A stretch of DNA of 36,525 bases from Ruminococcus sp. (GTDB taxonomy: Bacteria; Bacillota; Clostridia; Oscillospirales; Ruminococcaceae), in contig JAAVHK010000130.1 in the NCBI GenBank assembly GCA_014799765.1, positions 1 to 36,525 of the forward strand, given 5' to 3'. Shown here one piece after another: positions 29,928 to 36,525 of this stretch (its first letter is position 1; every line of letters starts with the position of its first letter). A program made the translations under genes and the position numbers. The notes beneath the pieces were generated by a model. That model worked only from the letters and a program-made list of their open reading frames with translations. It searched no databases and was not told where the DNA came from.

Positions 29928-31292
29928 TTATTTGCCGACGCAGAATCTTGAAAACACCTCATCAACGACTGCATCTGTAATTTTTTTACCGGTAAGACTT
30001 AATAAATATTGTTCTGCCTCGTCAATAAGGATGTTTACAGCGTCAAGAAGTTCACCGTTTTCGAGGGCAGAAACAGCTGATTCAACACAGGAAAGTGCAG
30101 AATCTATACATTTTTTCTGACGTTCATTCGCTACGGACGGGGCAGAAAAAGTATTTTCATTTATATGAAAAATATCCTCTATAGCCTGACTGAGCATTTC
30201 AAGACCGCTGTTTTTCTTTGCAGAAAGATATACAGTATGTTTGATATATTTTCCTGTTTCTTCGGGGACTTCCGGTAATATACCCATATCACTTTTATTT
30301 ATGACAGCTATAGCTTTTCTGGAATTTATTTTCCGGAGCAGGTCAGTATCTTCCTGTGTAAGCGGAGAACTTCCGTCGAAAACGGCTATAATAAGTTCAG
30401 ATGAGTAAATAAGTTTTTCGGCGATATTAACGCCTATTTCTTCAATCAAATCATCTGTATGACGTATTCCGGCGGTATCGGAAAGACGCAGAACTATATC
30501 ACCGATTTTAACGGATTCTTCCACAACATCTCTTGTAGTACCGGCTATATCCGTCACAATACTTCTTTCACAACCGCTCAGACAGTTGAAAAGCGTAGAT
30601 TTTCCCACATTTGGTTTACCGATTATTACCGTCGAAACACCTTCACGGATAATACGTCCGCTGTCGTAATTTTCGATAAGCGAAGAAAGTTCTTTCCGGA
30701 CTTCCATAAGCTCACGACATAAATTTTCCGGTCTGACTTCCGGAATATCTTCTTCCGGATAGTCTGTCCATGCAGAAAGGTCACCAAGAATTTTCAGTAA
30801 TTTTCCGGAACATTTTTCAGCTTTTCTGAACGCCGTACCCTCACGGAGATTTTCAGCCATACGGAGTTCACGTTCACCCTTAGCGGATATTATATCCATA
30901 ACGGCTTCAGCTTGTGTGAGGTCAAGTTTTCCGTTGAGGTACGCTCTTTTAGTAAATTCACCGGCTTGTGCGTTTTCCGCACCGTTTTTAAGGATAGTCC
31001 GCAGGATACGTCTTGTAACGTATATTCCGCCGTGACATGAAATTTCAGCGACATCTTCACCGGTATAGCTATGAGGTTTACGGAAAACTGTAAGTATACA
31101 GTCGTCGAGACGTTCACCGTTATCATGTGCAGTACCGTAACAGCACGTATAGCCTTTCATTTCAGATATAACCTGTTTTCCAGCCGGTACGAATACTTTT
31201 TCCGCAACTTTCAGGGCATCATCTCCGGAGATTCTTATTACAGCTATACCGCCGGTGGCGTCAGGTGTAGAAACTGCTGTTATAGTTGACAA
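29928..31292 (-). CDS. mnmE: tRNA modification GTPase MnmE (TrmE)
   Basis: 454 residues. The partner of MnmG; binds the tetrahydrofolate cofactor through its N-terminal domain (STPDATGGIAVIRISG) and GTP through an inserted G domain with GKPNVGKSTLFN, GTTRD, DTAGI and NKSD. The C-terminal motif is FCVGK, with the conserved catalytic Cys at 451 and Val in place of the common Ile. The frame begins with a GTG at 31301 that lies inside AGGAGTGA; the TTG at 31292 is at the right distance and gives the standard N-terminus (STITAVSTP), so I choose TTG. Confidence 0.95.
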   Translation of the reverse strand: MSTITAVSTPDATGGIAVIRISGDDALKVAEKVFVPAGKQVISEMKGYTCCYGTAHDNGERLDDCILTVFRKPHSYTGEDVAEISCHGGIYVTRRILRTILKNGAENAQAGEFTKRAYLNGKLDLTQAEAVMDIISAKGERELRMAENLREGTAFRKAEKCSGKLLKILGDLSAWTDYPEEDIPEVRPENLCRELMEVRKELSSLIENYDSGRIIREGVSTVIIGKPNVGKSTLFNCLSGCERSIVTDIAGTTRDVVEESVKIGDIVLRLSDTAGIRHTDDLIEEIGVNIAEKLIYSSELIIAVFDGSSPLTQEDTDLLRKINSRKAIAVINKSDMGILPEVPEETGKYIKHTVYLSAKKNSGLEMLSQAIEDIFHINENTFSAPSVANERQKKCIDSALSCVESAVSALENGELLDAVNILIDEAEQYLLSLTGKKITDAVVDEVFSRFCVGK

Positions 31293-31316
31293 AAAAATCA
31301 CTCCTGAAAAAAATAA

Positions 31317-32474
31317 TCAGATTTCTATTTTACCGTAAAGACCGCCTTCAATAGCATCTTCCGGTTTCGGACGTTTGTAATCTTTTTCAAAACTTGTTGA
31401 AATATCTACTTTTTTTCTTTCAAAGTTTGGCTTTTCGTGATTTTTCGGACGGTTATTCTGTCTGCGTTCATTTTTCTGACCGTCGTAACGTTTTTTACCG
31501 TTATTCCGGTTATTTCTGTTGTTTTTTCGAGGATTGTCCGAAGTTATTATAATTTTTCTGTAAGGTTCTTCGCCTACTGAATGCGAAGATACACCATCTG
31601 TTTTAGATATTGCTGAATGAATAACTCTTCTTTCGTATGGATTCATAGGCTCAAGAGGTTGTGAACGTCCGGTACGAAGTACATTTTTCGATACTTTAAC
31701 AGCGAGTTGTTCAAGAGTTTCTCTTCTTTTCTTGCGGTAATTCAGACAGTCAAGGGTTATTCTGAAATAATCCTTGTCGCCCTTGTTTGCGATAATCGAA
31801 CAAAGATACTGTATTGAATCAAGAGTTTCACCACGTCTGCCTATTACAGTACCGTTGTTTACACTTTTTATGTCTATGATTGCACTTTTTTCATTCTGAT
31901 AAACAGTAAAGTCCGCCTCAACGTTCATAGCCCTGAGAATACTTATTATATAGTCGATAGCAAGTTTAACCTTTTCGTGCATAAGAGCCTTGTCTTCAAT
32001 CAGGGTCATGTTTTCTATGGAATAATCGCCATCATCTTCCGGAATGTCTTCATTTTCTGCCGGTACTTTTTTAACAACAGCCTCCACCACCGGAACTTCT
32101 TCGGAGTTTTCAACATTAGCCCCCATCATTTTAGTTTTTTCCTGTTTTTCGGCAATATCTGCACTTATTTTAGTTTCTTCGGAGTTTTCAACATCTGCCC
32201 CCACCATTTGAACTTCTGCCGGTTTTTCGGCAATATCTGCCTCTATCATCTGAGTGCTTCCAAAGTTTTCAACATCTGCTCCCACCATCTGAATTTCTTC
32301 AGTGTTTTCAATATAAGTTGCTTTAACTTTAGCATCTTTCGCACCAAGTCCGAAAAAACCTTTTGTAGATTCTTCAATTATTTCAAAATTTATCTCATCT
32401 ATATTTCTGCCGAATTTCTGAACGGCGAGTTTTTTAGCTTCTTCAACCGTCTTTGCAGTAAAAATTTCAGTCAT
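31317..32474 (-). CDS. jag: Jag/KhpB RNA-binding protein with a repeat-containing acidic linker
   Basis: 385 residues. The N-terminal Jag domain (1-50) contains the conserved KGFFGLGAKDAKV. An acidic linker (about 55-150) is built from 26-27-residue repeats. A KH-like domain follows (NGTVIGRRGETLDSIQYL), then an R3H domain (about 240-310: RRETLEQLAVKVSKNVL, MNPYERRVIHSAI). The tail is basic and Asn/Arg-rich. KhpB proteins bind RNA and influence cell division and small-RNA regulation. The start MTEIFTAK at 32474 has GGAGG upstream; the longer frame to 32501 overlaps yidC. It lies directly after yidC, as in most Firmicutes. Confidence 0.93.
   Translation of the reverse strand: MTEIFTAKTVEEAKKLAVQKFGRNIDEINFEIIEESTKGFFGLGAKDAKVKATYIENTEEIQMVGADVENFGSTQMIEADIAEKPAEVQMVGADVENSEETKISADIAEKQEKTKMMGANVENSEEVPVVEAVVKKVPAENEDIPEDDGDYSIENMTLIEDKALMHEKVKLAIDYIISILRAMNVEADFTVYQNEKSAIIDIKSVNNGTVIGRRGETLDSIQYLCSIIANKGDKDYFRITLDCLNYRKKRRETLEQLAVKVSKNVLRTGRSQPLEPMNPYERRVIHSAISKTDGVSSHSVGEEPYRKIIITSDNPRKNNRNNRNNGKKRYDGQKNERRQNNRPKNHEKPNFERKKVDISTSFEKDYKRPKPEDAIEGGLYGKIEI
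32106..32290 (-). repeat. Tandem repeat in the jag linker, period 78-81 bases
   Basis: The block GTTTTCAACAT recurs at 32106, 32184 and 32265, and TTTTTCGGCAAT at 32145 and 32223. The protein repeats are MVGADVENFGSTQ, MVGADVENSEETK and MMGANVENSEEVP with ADIAEK between them. Being in-frame, copy-number change would alter only the linker length. Confidence 0.85.
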
Positions 32475-32497
32475 TTTAATACCTCCATAAAGGATTT

Positions 32498-33640
32498 TCA
32501 ATCATCATCATTATAATTTTCGTCGTATTCTTCGCCGTATTTTTCTGCCATACGCTTACGTGCTTCTTTAAGTTTATCACGGTTCTGCTTATTCATTTCG
32601 GAGCGTGACGCCTTACCTTTTCCGGAATTTTTTCCGCCACCGTTCTGCTGACGTTCAAGTTCTGCCTGCTGTTCAAGCATACGTTGCATGAAGGTCTTTT
32701 TTTCGGGGTGTTTTTCGGCGTAAACACGGGCTTTTTCCTTTTCTTTTTCGTTTATTTCCTTAGTACGTTCAGGGGTGAAATATATGTTAAGTCCTAAATT
32801 TATCAGGAACGAAAAAAGAGAACTCCATATCCAGTAGAAACCTATACCGGCAGGCAGAGCGAATGCCCATACTACCGACATTAACGGCATAAGATACATC
32901 ATAAGTGTCATACAGCCACCACCGGAAGCCATTTCCGGATTTACTTTTTTCTGGTGAACCTGACTGTATATTGACTGTACAAGCTGTGCGAGTCCGGCAA
33001 GAAACGGTATACAGAAAAGTATAACAGATTCTTTATTCCATACTTCAGGGTGCAGTTCCGGAATTTTTCCGAGATTTGCCCCGAAAACTGTATAATGTGA
33101 ACCGAACTCAGAAACTTTCGTCATAAAGCTTTCTGCCAGTCCGCTGAAACTGTCTTTACTTTTGTCAAGCTGTTCCATAATGGTCAGTTCGCTACGCAGA
33201 TTACTGAAACTGCCGACATTAGTTCCGGCGAGTTCACCGGCAATGTCAAAAGCTGCCTGACGTATATTCTTTGATATATGCAGAATATGTGTTATAGGCT
33301 TGTATACAACGTCAATAACACCGAAAAGCAATAACATCTGTACAAGGGCTGGCATACACGAAGCCATAGGGTTTATGCCCTCCTGCTGATACAGTTTCTG
33401 CTGTTCCTGCTGAAGCCTTTCCGGATTACTTGCGTAACTTTTCCGGAGTTTTTCCATTTTCGGATTCAGTAACTGCATACGTGCGGAATTTTTCTGTGTA
33501 TGATAGTTCACAGGAAACAACAGAAGTTTTGTCACTATCGTGAATATGATTATCGCCAGTGCATAGTTATTGCACAGCGAGTAAATAAGATACATCAGAT
33601 ACCCGAAAGGGATTCCGATTATGTCATAAAGTGAATTCAA
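32498..33640 (-). CDS. yidC: Membrane protein insertase YidC/Oxa1 (SpoIIIJ-like)
   Basis: 380 residues with five membrane helices in the YidC order: about 12-42, 100-120, a long outer loop of about 90 residues with no helix, then 220-240, 262-283 and 290-305. It inserts membrane proteins alone or with Sec. Conserved stretches are NNYALAIIIFTIVTKLLLFP, GINPMASCMPALVQMLLL and LPAGIGFYWIWSSLFSF. The C-terminal tail is highly charged (KEKEKARVYAEKHPEKK and further), suited to ribosome contact. No lipobox is seen at the N-terminus, unlike Bacillus SpoIIIJ. The start codon is TTG, eight bases after AGAGGT. Followed by jag. Confidence 0.95.
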   Translation of the reverse strand: MNSLYDIIGIPFGYLMYLIYSLCNNYALAIIIFTIVTKLLLFPVNYHTQKNSARMQLLNPKMEKLRKSYASNPERLQQEQQKLYQQEGINPMASCMPALVQMLLLFGVIDVVYKPITHILHISKNIRQAAFDIAGELAGTNVGSFSNLRSELTIMEQLDKSKDSFSGLAESFMTKVSEFGSHYTVFGANLGKIPELHPEVWNKESVILFCIPFLAGLAQLVQSIYSQVHQKKVNPEMASGGGCMTLMMYLMPLMSVVWAFALPAGIGFYWIWSSLFSFLINLGLNIYFTPERTKEINEKEKEKARVYAEKHPEKKTFMQRMLEQQAELERQQNGGGKNSGKGKASRSEMNKQNRDKLKEARKRMAEKYGEEYDENYNDDD

Positions 33641-33653
33641 TTTCTAATACCTC

Positions 33654-33950
33654 TCAGTTTTGATTGTCTTTATCATCATAATGCTGACTACAGCATTCGC
33701 ATGAAGTGTAGTCATATTTTTTAATCCGGAACGTAAATTTTTCCGGCACATAGTCTATACCGCCCATAGACCACGGATTACAGCGTAAGAGACGCCATAT
33801 AGCAAGCAGTATACCCCTGAAAGCCCCGAAGCGTTCTATAGCTTGCAGGGCGTATGTACTGCACGTCGGATAATATTTACAGCATGGCGGAAACAGTGGT
33901 GATATAAACTTTCTGTAGAATTTTACCAGCAGAATAAGAAGATATTTCAT
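33654..33950 (-). CDS. yidD: Membrane protein insertion efficiency factor YidD
   Basis: 98 residues with the YidD signature: FYRKFISPLFPPCCKYYPTC, STYALQAIERFGAFRG and the RCNPWSMGGIDYVP ending. It is a small membrane-associated protein that helps YidC-dependent insertion. The C-terminal extension is Cys- and Asp-rich (CECCSQHYDDKD), which is not part of the core. It starts four bases inside the rnpA gene and ends 13 bases before yidC, so it is coupled to both. Confidence 0.95.
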   Translation of the reverse strand: MKYLLILLVKFYRKFISPLFPPCCKYYPTCSTYALQAIERFGAFRGILLAIWRLLRCNPWSMGGIDYVPEKFTFRIKKYDYTSCECCSQHYDDKDNQN

Positions 33951-34315
33951 TTCCTTTTCTTTTCACCGGAAAAATTTTCGTATATCCTTGTAATTTCCGG
34001 CACTCCGTATTTGTCCATGTATGCACAGTAATCCTGTGATTTCACTTCACATATCGGACTTCTTGCCACTATCACTATATCTATACCCACAGGCATTTTT
34101 ATTTCTGCATCACGGTAAGCAAGCCTTATAAGGCGTTTTGCCCTGTTGCGATGGACAGCGTTTCCTATTTTCTTGCTTGCGGTTATGCCGAGGCGGTTAT
34201 AAGGTCTGCCGTTAGGTCTGACGTATATCACTGAATACTTACAGGCTGTAAATTTACCTTTTTTATAAAGGTTTAAAAAGTCTCTGTTATCATTAAGGAT
34301 TTCTGTATAAAGCAT
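33947..34315 (-). CDS. rnpA: Ribonuclease P protein component
   Basis: 122 residues. The protein subunit of RNase P, which matures tRNA 5' ends with the catalytic RNA. The RNR signature is HRNRAKRLIRLAYR at about 55-68, preceded by RLGITASKKIGNA. AGAGG lies upstream of the ATG. The stop overlaps yidD by four bases. A strong terminator separates it from rpmH upstream, and I see no clear promoter in the remaining gap, so expression may depend on read-through. Confidence 0.95.
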   Translation of the reverse strand: MLYTEILNDNRDFLNLYKKGKFTACKYSVIYVRPNGRPYNRLGITASKKIGNAVHRNRAKRLIRLAYRDAEIKMPVGIDIVIVARSPICEVKSQDYCAYMDKYGVPEITRIYENFSGEKKRK

Positions 34316-34376
34316 AAATAGTACCTCTGGAGCGGAATTTTACGTATTCCGCCGGAAAAAATAAAAGGTTGGATTA

Positions 34377-34410
34377 ACAAAAAAGACCACAAAAAAAGAT
34401 TTTTGTGGTC
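34377..34410 (-). terminator. Terminator after rpmH
   Basis: On the minus strand an 11-base perfect stem GACCACAAAAA/TTTTTGTGGTC (34400-34410 with 34385-34395) with a four-base loop, followed by six T. It starts eight bases after the rpmH stop. Confidence 0.92.
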
Positions 34411-34417
34411 AGCCTCG

Positions 34418-34552
34418 TCAGTGAGTTAATCTTGCTCTGCCCTTGTTTCTTCTGCGAGCTAAAACCTTTCTGCCGTTCTTAGTAGCCATTCTCTTCATGA
34501 AGCCATGCTCCTTCTTTCTGTGGAGCTTTTTAGGCTGATATGTTCTTTTCAT
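34418..34552 (-). CDS. rpmH: 50S ribosomal protein L34
   Basis: 44 residues, the canonical length: begins MKRTYQPKKLHRKKEHGF and ends in a very basic GRKVLARRRNKGRARLTH. A component of the large ribosomal subunit. The frame is open for another 33 codons upstream, but AGGAGG lies seven to eight bases before the ATG at 34552. It is the first gene leftward of the origin, with its own strong promoter and terminator. Confidence 0.98.
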   Translation of the reverse strand: MKRTYQPKKLHRKKEHGFMKRMATKNGRKVLARRRNKGRARLTH

Positions 34553-34657
34553 ATTCAGTTCCTCCTCTCTCTTAAATGTATATGGAACTTCCGGAACTTC
34601 CGGAAAGTCCTGAATGCAAACACAGGCAATGCGAATAATCCGGCATTGCACTCAAAT

Positions 34658-34686
34658 ATTATATAACAAAAAAAACGTCATGTCAA
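34658..34686 (-). promoter_or_regulatory. rpmH promoter
   Basis: On the minus strand TTGACA (34681-34686), a 17-base spacer, TATAAT (34658-34663): perfect consensus. The leader of about 100 bases contains three tandem nine-base units of the GGAACTTCC type at 34584-34610. Confidence 0.88.
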
Positions 34687-34934
34687 GCAGTTTAAGAAAT
34701 TTTTTTCAGATTTCCGTATATCTTTATATTTTTTAACCTTATATATTAAAATTCTTTACTGTAATCATTACGAAAAAATGGTAGAATTTTGACATATTAT
34801 ATTTTTTTAAAAAAATTTCCTGAATTTTAAAAAAACAGGTAATTTTTTATTTAATTTAAATATTTTATCCGTCATTTTGTTTAAAAAAGTGCTGTTATTT
34901 CACAATAATTTCTAATTTTTTTTTGGAAAAATAC

Positions 34935-34963
34935 TTGATTTTTTCTGCCATATATGGTATAAT
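34935..34963 (+). promoter_or_regulatory. dnaA promoter
   Basis: TTGATT (34935-34940), a 17-base spacer, TATAAT (34958-34963). It predicts a leader of about 140 bases. Confidence 0.8.
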
Positions 34964-35109
34964 ATTTACAGGAAATAATTATTATTTTACTGTTTCTGCC
35001 GGAACTGAATACAGGTCAGCCGGAGTGTAAAATTATACATAATAATTGTATTTTTTTACATCTTCTCCGGAATAGTTCCGGAAATATCATTATAATACGG
35101 AGGGAAAAT

Positions 35110-36468
35110 ATGAAAACAACGGAATCATTTGAGGAAGTCTTTGAACAAGTAAAAGAATACTGCCTTGAAAACAACAAGATTCCATCAATCGGTATGAACA
35201 CATGGATAGCTCCGCTGAAACCGGTAAGCCTTGACGGCAATAAAGCATACTTTAAAATACAGACGGCTTTTCAGCGTGACCTTGTACAAGAAACTTACGG
35301 TAAAATACTTAAAGAGGCTCTCAAGGTCATTCTTGACCATGAAGTGGAAATGGTCATTGACGTTGAACCAAGACGAACACAGGGTATTGCTATGAACTCC
35401 TATGACCCCGAAAGTAATAATTCTGAATTTTCAAAATATGAATATACTTTCGAGACATTCACAGAGGGACGTTCAAATGAATTTGCAATTGCCTGCTGTA
35501 AATCCGTGGCGAAAAGCTGTGGCGAAACACCTGTATCTGAATATAATCCGCTGTTTATATACGGTGCTTCAGGTATGGGAAAAACTCATCTTGTAACCGC
35601 TATTTTAAATGCAGTCCGTGAAAAACACCCTGAATTGAAAATAATCTACATAACCAGCGAAAATTTTGCCAATGAGTTTGTACAGGCAATCAACGCAAGA
35701 CGTACTACCGACTTCCATGAAAAATACCGTTCAATTGATTTGTTTATTATCGAGGATATACAATTCTTTATGGGTAAAGAACGTATGCAGGAAGAACTTT
35801 TCAACACATTCCATAAACTGCATCAGGAGGGCAAACAGATAGTAATCACATCTGACAAGGCACCGAGAGAACTTCAGAATCTTGATGTGCGTCTTATGTC
35901 GAGACTTGAAGGCGGTCTTATAGCTGATGTCTCTGCACCCGACTACGAAACAAGACTTGCTATAATAAGCAGAAAATCAGAACTGCTTGAACTTAAACTT
36001 TCCATAGAAGTTGCGGAATTTATAGCAAACCGTCTGAAAACCAACATAAGACAGCTTGAAGGTGCTGTAATGCGTCTGAAAGCACTGAATCACTTTTCAG
36101 GCGGACCTATAACTATATCTATGGCACAGGGAGTTATCCGTGATATTATGACCAATGAACACCCTACACCTATAACGGTTGAAAAGATAATTGAAGAAGT
36201 TTCGGGAGTTTATGGTGTATCGCCGGAAGACCTGAGGTCAAATAAAAGAGCCTCACAGGTTTCTGTAGCGAGAAAAGTTGCCATATACATAGTACGTGCG
36301 ATAACAAAAATGCCACTTGCAACAATCGGTGCGGAATTCGGCGGAAGGGACCATTCAACTATTGTGTATTCCATAACGAGCATCACGGACGCCATGAAAA
36401 AAGACCATAATCTTAATAATCTTGTTACTAATATAATAAACAACATCAAAGAAAGAAGCGAACAATAA
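35110..36468 (+). CDS. dnaA: Chromosomal replication initiator protein DnaA
   Basis: 452 residues, the usual length. DnaA binds and opens the origin as an ATP-bound oligomer. Domain I is at about 1-85, then a linker, and domain III (AAA+) with Walker A GASGMGKTH near 153. The Walker B strand is IIEDIQF, where most DnaA proteins have IDDIQF. The box VII region reads LMSRLEGGL (common form SRFEWGL). Domain IV ends with the DnaA-box-binding signature GAEFGGRDHSTIVYS. GGAGGG lies just before the ATG. The 57 bases after the stop begin the dnaA-dnaN interval and hold no feature I can support. Confidence 0.98.
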   Translation: MKTTESFEEVFEQVKEYCLENNKIPSIGMNTWIAPLKPVSLDGNKAYFKIQTAFQRDLVQETYGKILKEALKVILDHEVEMVIDVEPRRTQGIAMNSYDPESNNSEFSKYEYTFETFTEGRSNEFAIACCKSVAKSCGETPVSEYNPLFIYGASGMGKTHLVTAILNAVREKHPELKIIYITSENFANEFVQAINARRTTDFHEKYRSIDLFIIEDIQFFMGKERMQEELFNTFHKLHQEGKQIVITSDKAPRELQNLDVRLMSRLEGGLIADVSAPDYETRLAIISRKSELLELKLSIEVAEFIANRLKTNIRQLEGAVMRLKALNHFSGGPITISMAQGVIRDIMTNEHPTPITVEKIIEEVSGVYGVSPEDLRSNKRASQVSVARKVAIYIVRAITKMPLATIGAEFGGRDHSTIVYSITSITDAMKKDHNLNNLVTNIINNIKERSEQ

Positions 36469-36525
36469 TTTTTTTTGTAACTTATATGGATATAATAAAT
36501 TATTGATTAAAAATAATAATAGCTA

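Larger units (their letters stand above)
34553..35109. other. rpmH-dnaA intergenic region, AT-rich origin candidate
   Basis: 557 bases without a gene. From the left it holds the rpmH leader and promoter (minus), a very AT-rich stretch (about 34690-34930) with long A and T runs that could be an unwinding element, the dnaA promoter, and a 140-base dnaA leader with a TCCGGAA/TTCCGGA hairpin (35066-35082). I could not find convincing DnaA boxes (TTATCCACA). The functional origin may instead lie past dnaA, outside the window. Confidence 0.45.

Noticed and set aside
34894..34905. TTATTTCACA as a DnaA box
   Set aside because: Too many mismatches to TTATCCACA and no neighbouring boxes in this region.
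35091..35096. A second TATAAT just before dnaA
   Set aside because: Transcription would start inside the ribosome binding site and there is no -35 box at 16-18 bases.
36491..36496. TATAAT after dnaA as a dnaN promoter
   Set aside because: No -35 hexamer at a proper distance, and dnaN itself is outside the window, so it cannot be supported.

Overview
The window is the left flank of a chromosomal replication origin from a low-GC, anaerobic, endospore-forming member of the Clostridia, most like the Ruminococcus/Oscillospiraceae group. The evidence is the classic Firmicutes origin order (dnaA, then divergently rpmH-rnpA-yidD-yidC-jag-mnmE-mnmG-rsmG-noc-parA-parB), strong AGGAGG ribosome sites, spoVAD/spoVAE, a [FeFe]-hydrogenase maturase (HydF), an FprA flavodiiron protein and an LDH-type malate dehydrogenase beside malic enzyme. 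The genus is an inference; no 16S gene is present.

Layout. 1-1965 (minus): a DJ-1/PfpI fragment, a GNAT acetyltransferase and argG. 2282-6581 (plus): malate dehydrogenase, malic enzyme, hydF, a DUF2809 membrane protein and a MazF-like toxin without an antitoxin gene. 6718-10830 (plus): a SERCA-like Ca2+ ATPase followed by spoVAD-spoVAE. 10867-11966 (minus): a lipoprotein and an unknown protein. 12199-13960 (plus): tRNA-Met, tRNA-Glu, a zinc-ribbon protein and an ADP-ribosylglycohydrolase. 14064-16112 (plus): feoB. 16109-20773 (minus): an operon of a PMCA-like Ca2+ ATPase, TerD, AIM24 and TerD. 21223-23173 (plus): fprA, a small ferredoxin-thioredoxin-reductase-like protein, thioredoxin and a 36-residue DUF3789 protein. 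23174-34552 (minus): serS, parB, parA, a noc-like gene, rsmG, mnmG, mnmE, jag, yidC, yidD, rnpA, rpmH. 35110-36468 (plus): dnaA.

How the parts fit. The right third is the conserved origin/partition/tRNA-modification/ribosome-protein-export block. ParA and ParB are intact, and nine copies (two mismatches or fewer) of a palindrome close to TGTTCCACGTGGAACA, a parS variant, are scattered from 4.9 to 29.9 kb. The second ParB-like protein, at the Noc position, has lost the arginines of its CTP-binding motif. The left two thirds hold redox and metal physiology: malate-shunt enzymes, hydrogenase maturation, O2/NO defence and thiol reduction, iron uptake, and two distinct calcium pumps, one beside Ca-dipicolinate uptake genes and one in a TerD/AIM24 stress module.

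Most points of special interest are variants inside known families (malate dehydrogenase specificity residue, degenerate Noc, altered ADP-ribosylglycohydrolase metal site, altered FTR cysteine spacing, orphan MazF), plus the parS-like array and an RNA hairpin over the spoVAD ribosome site. I saw no CRISPR array, insertion sequence, prophage or rRNA gene.
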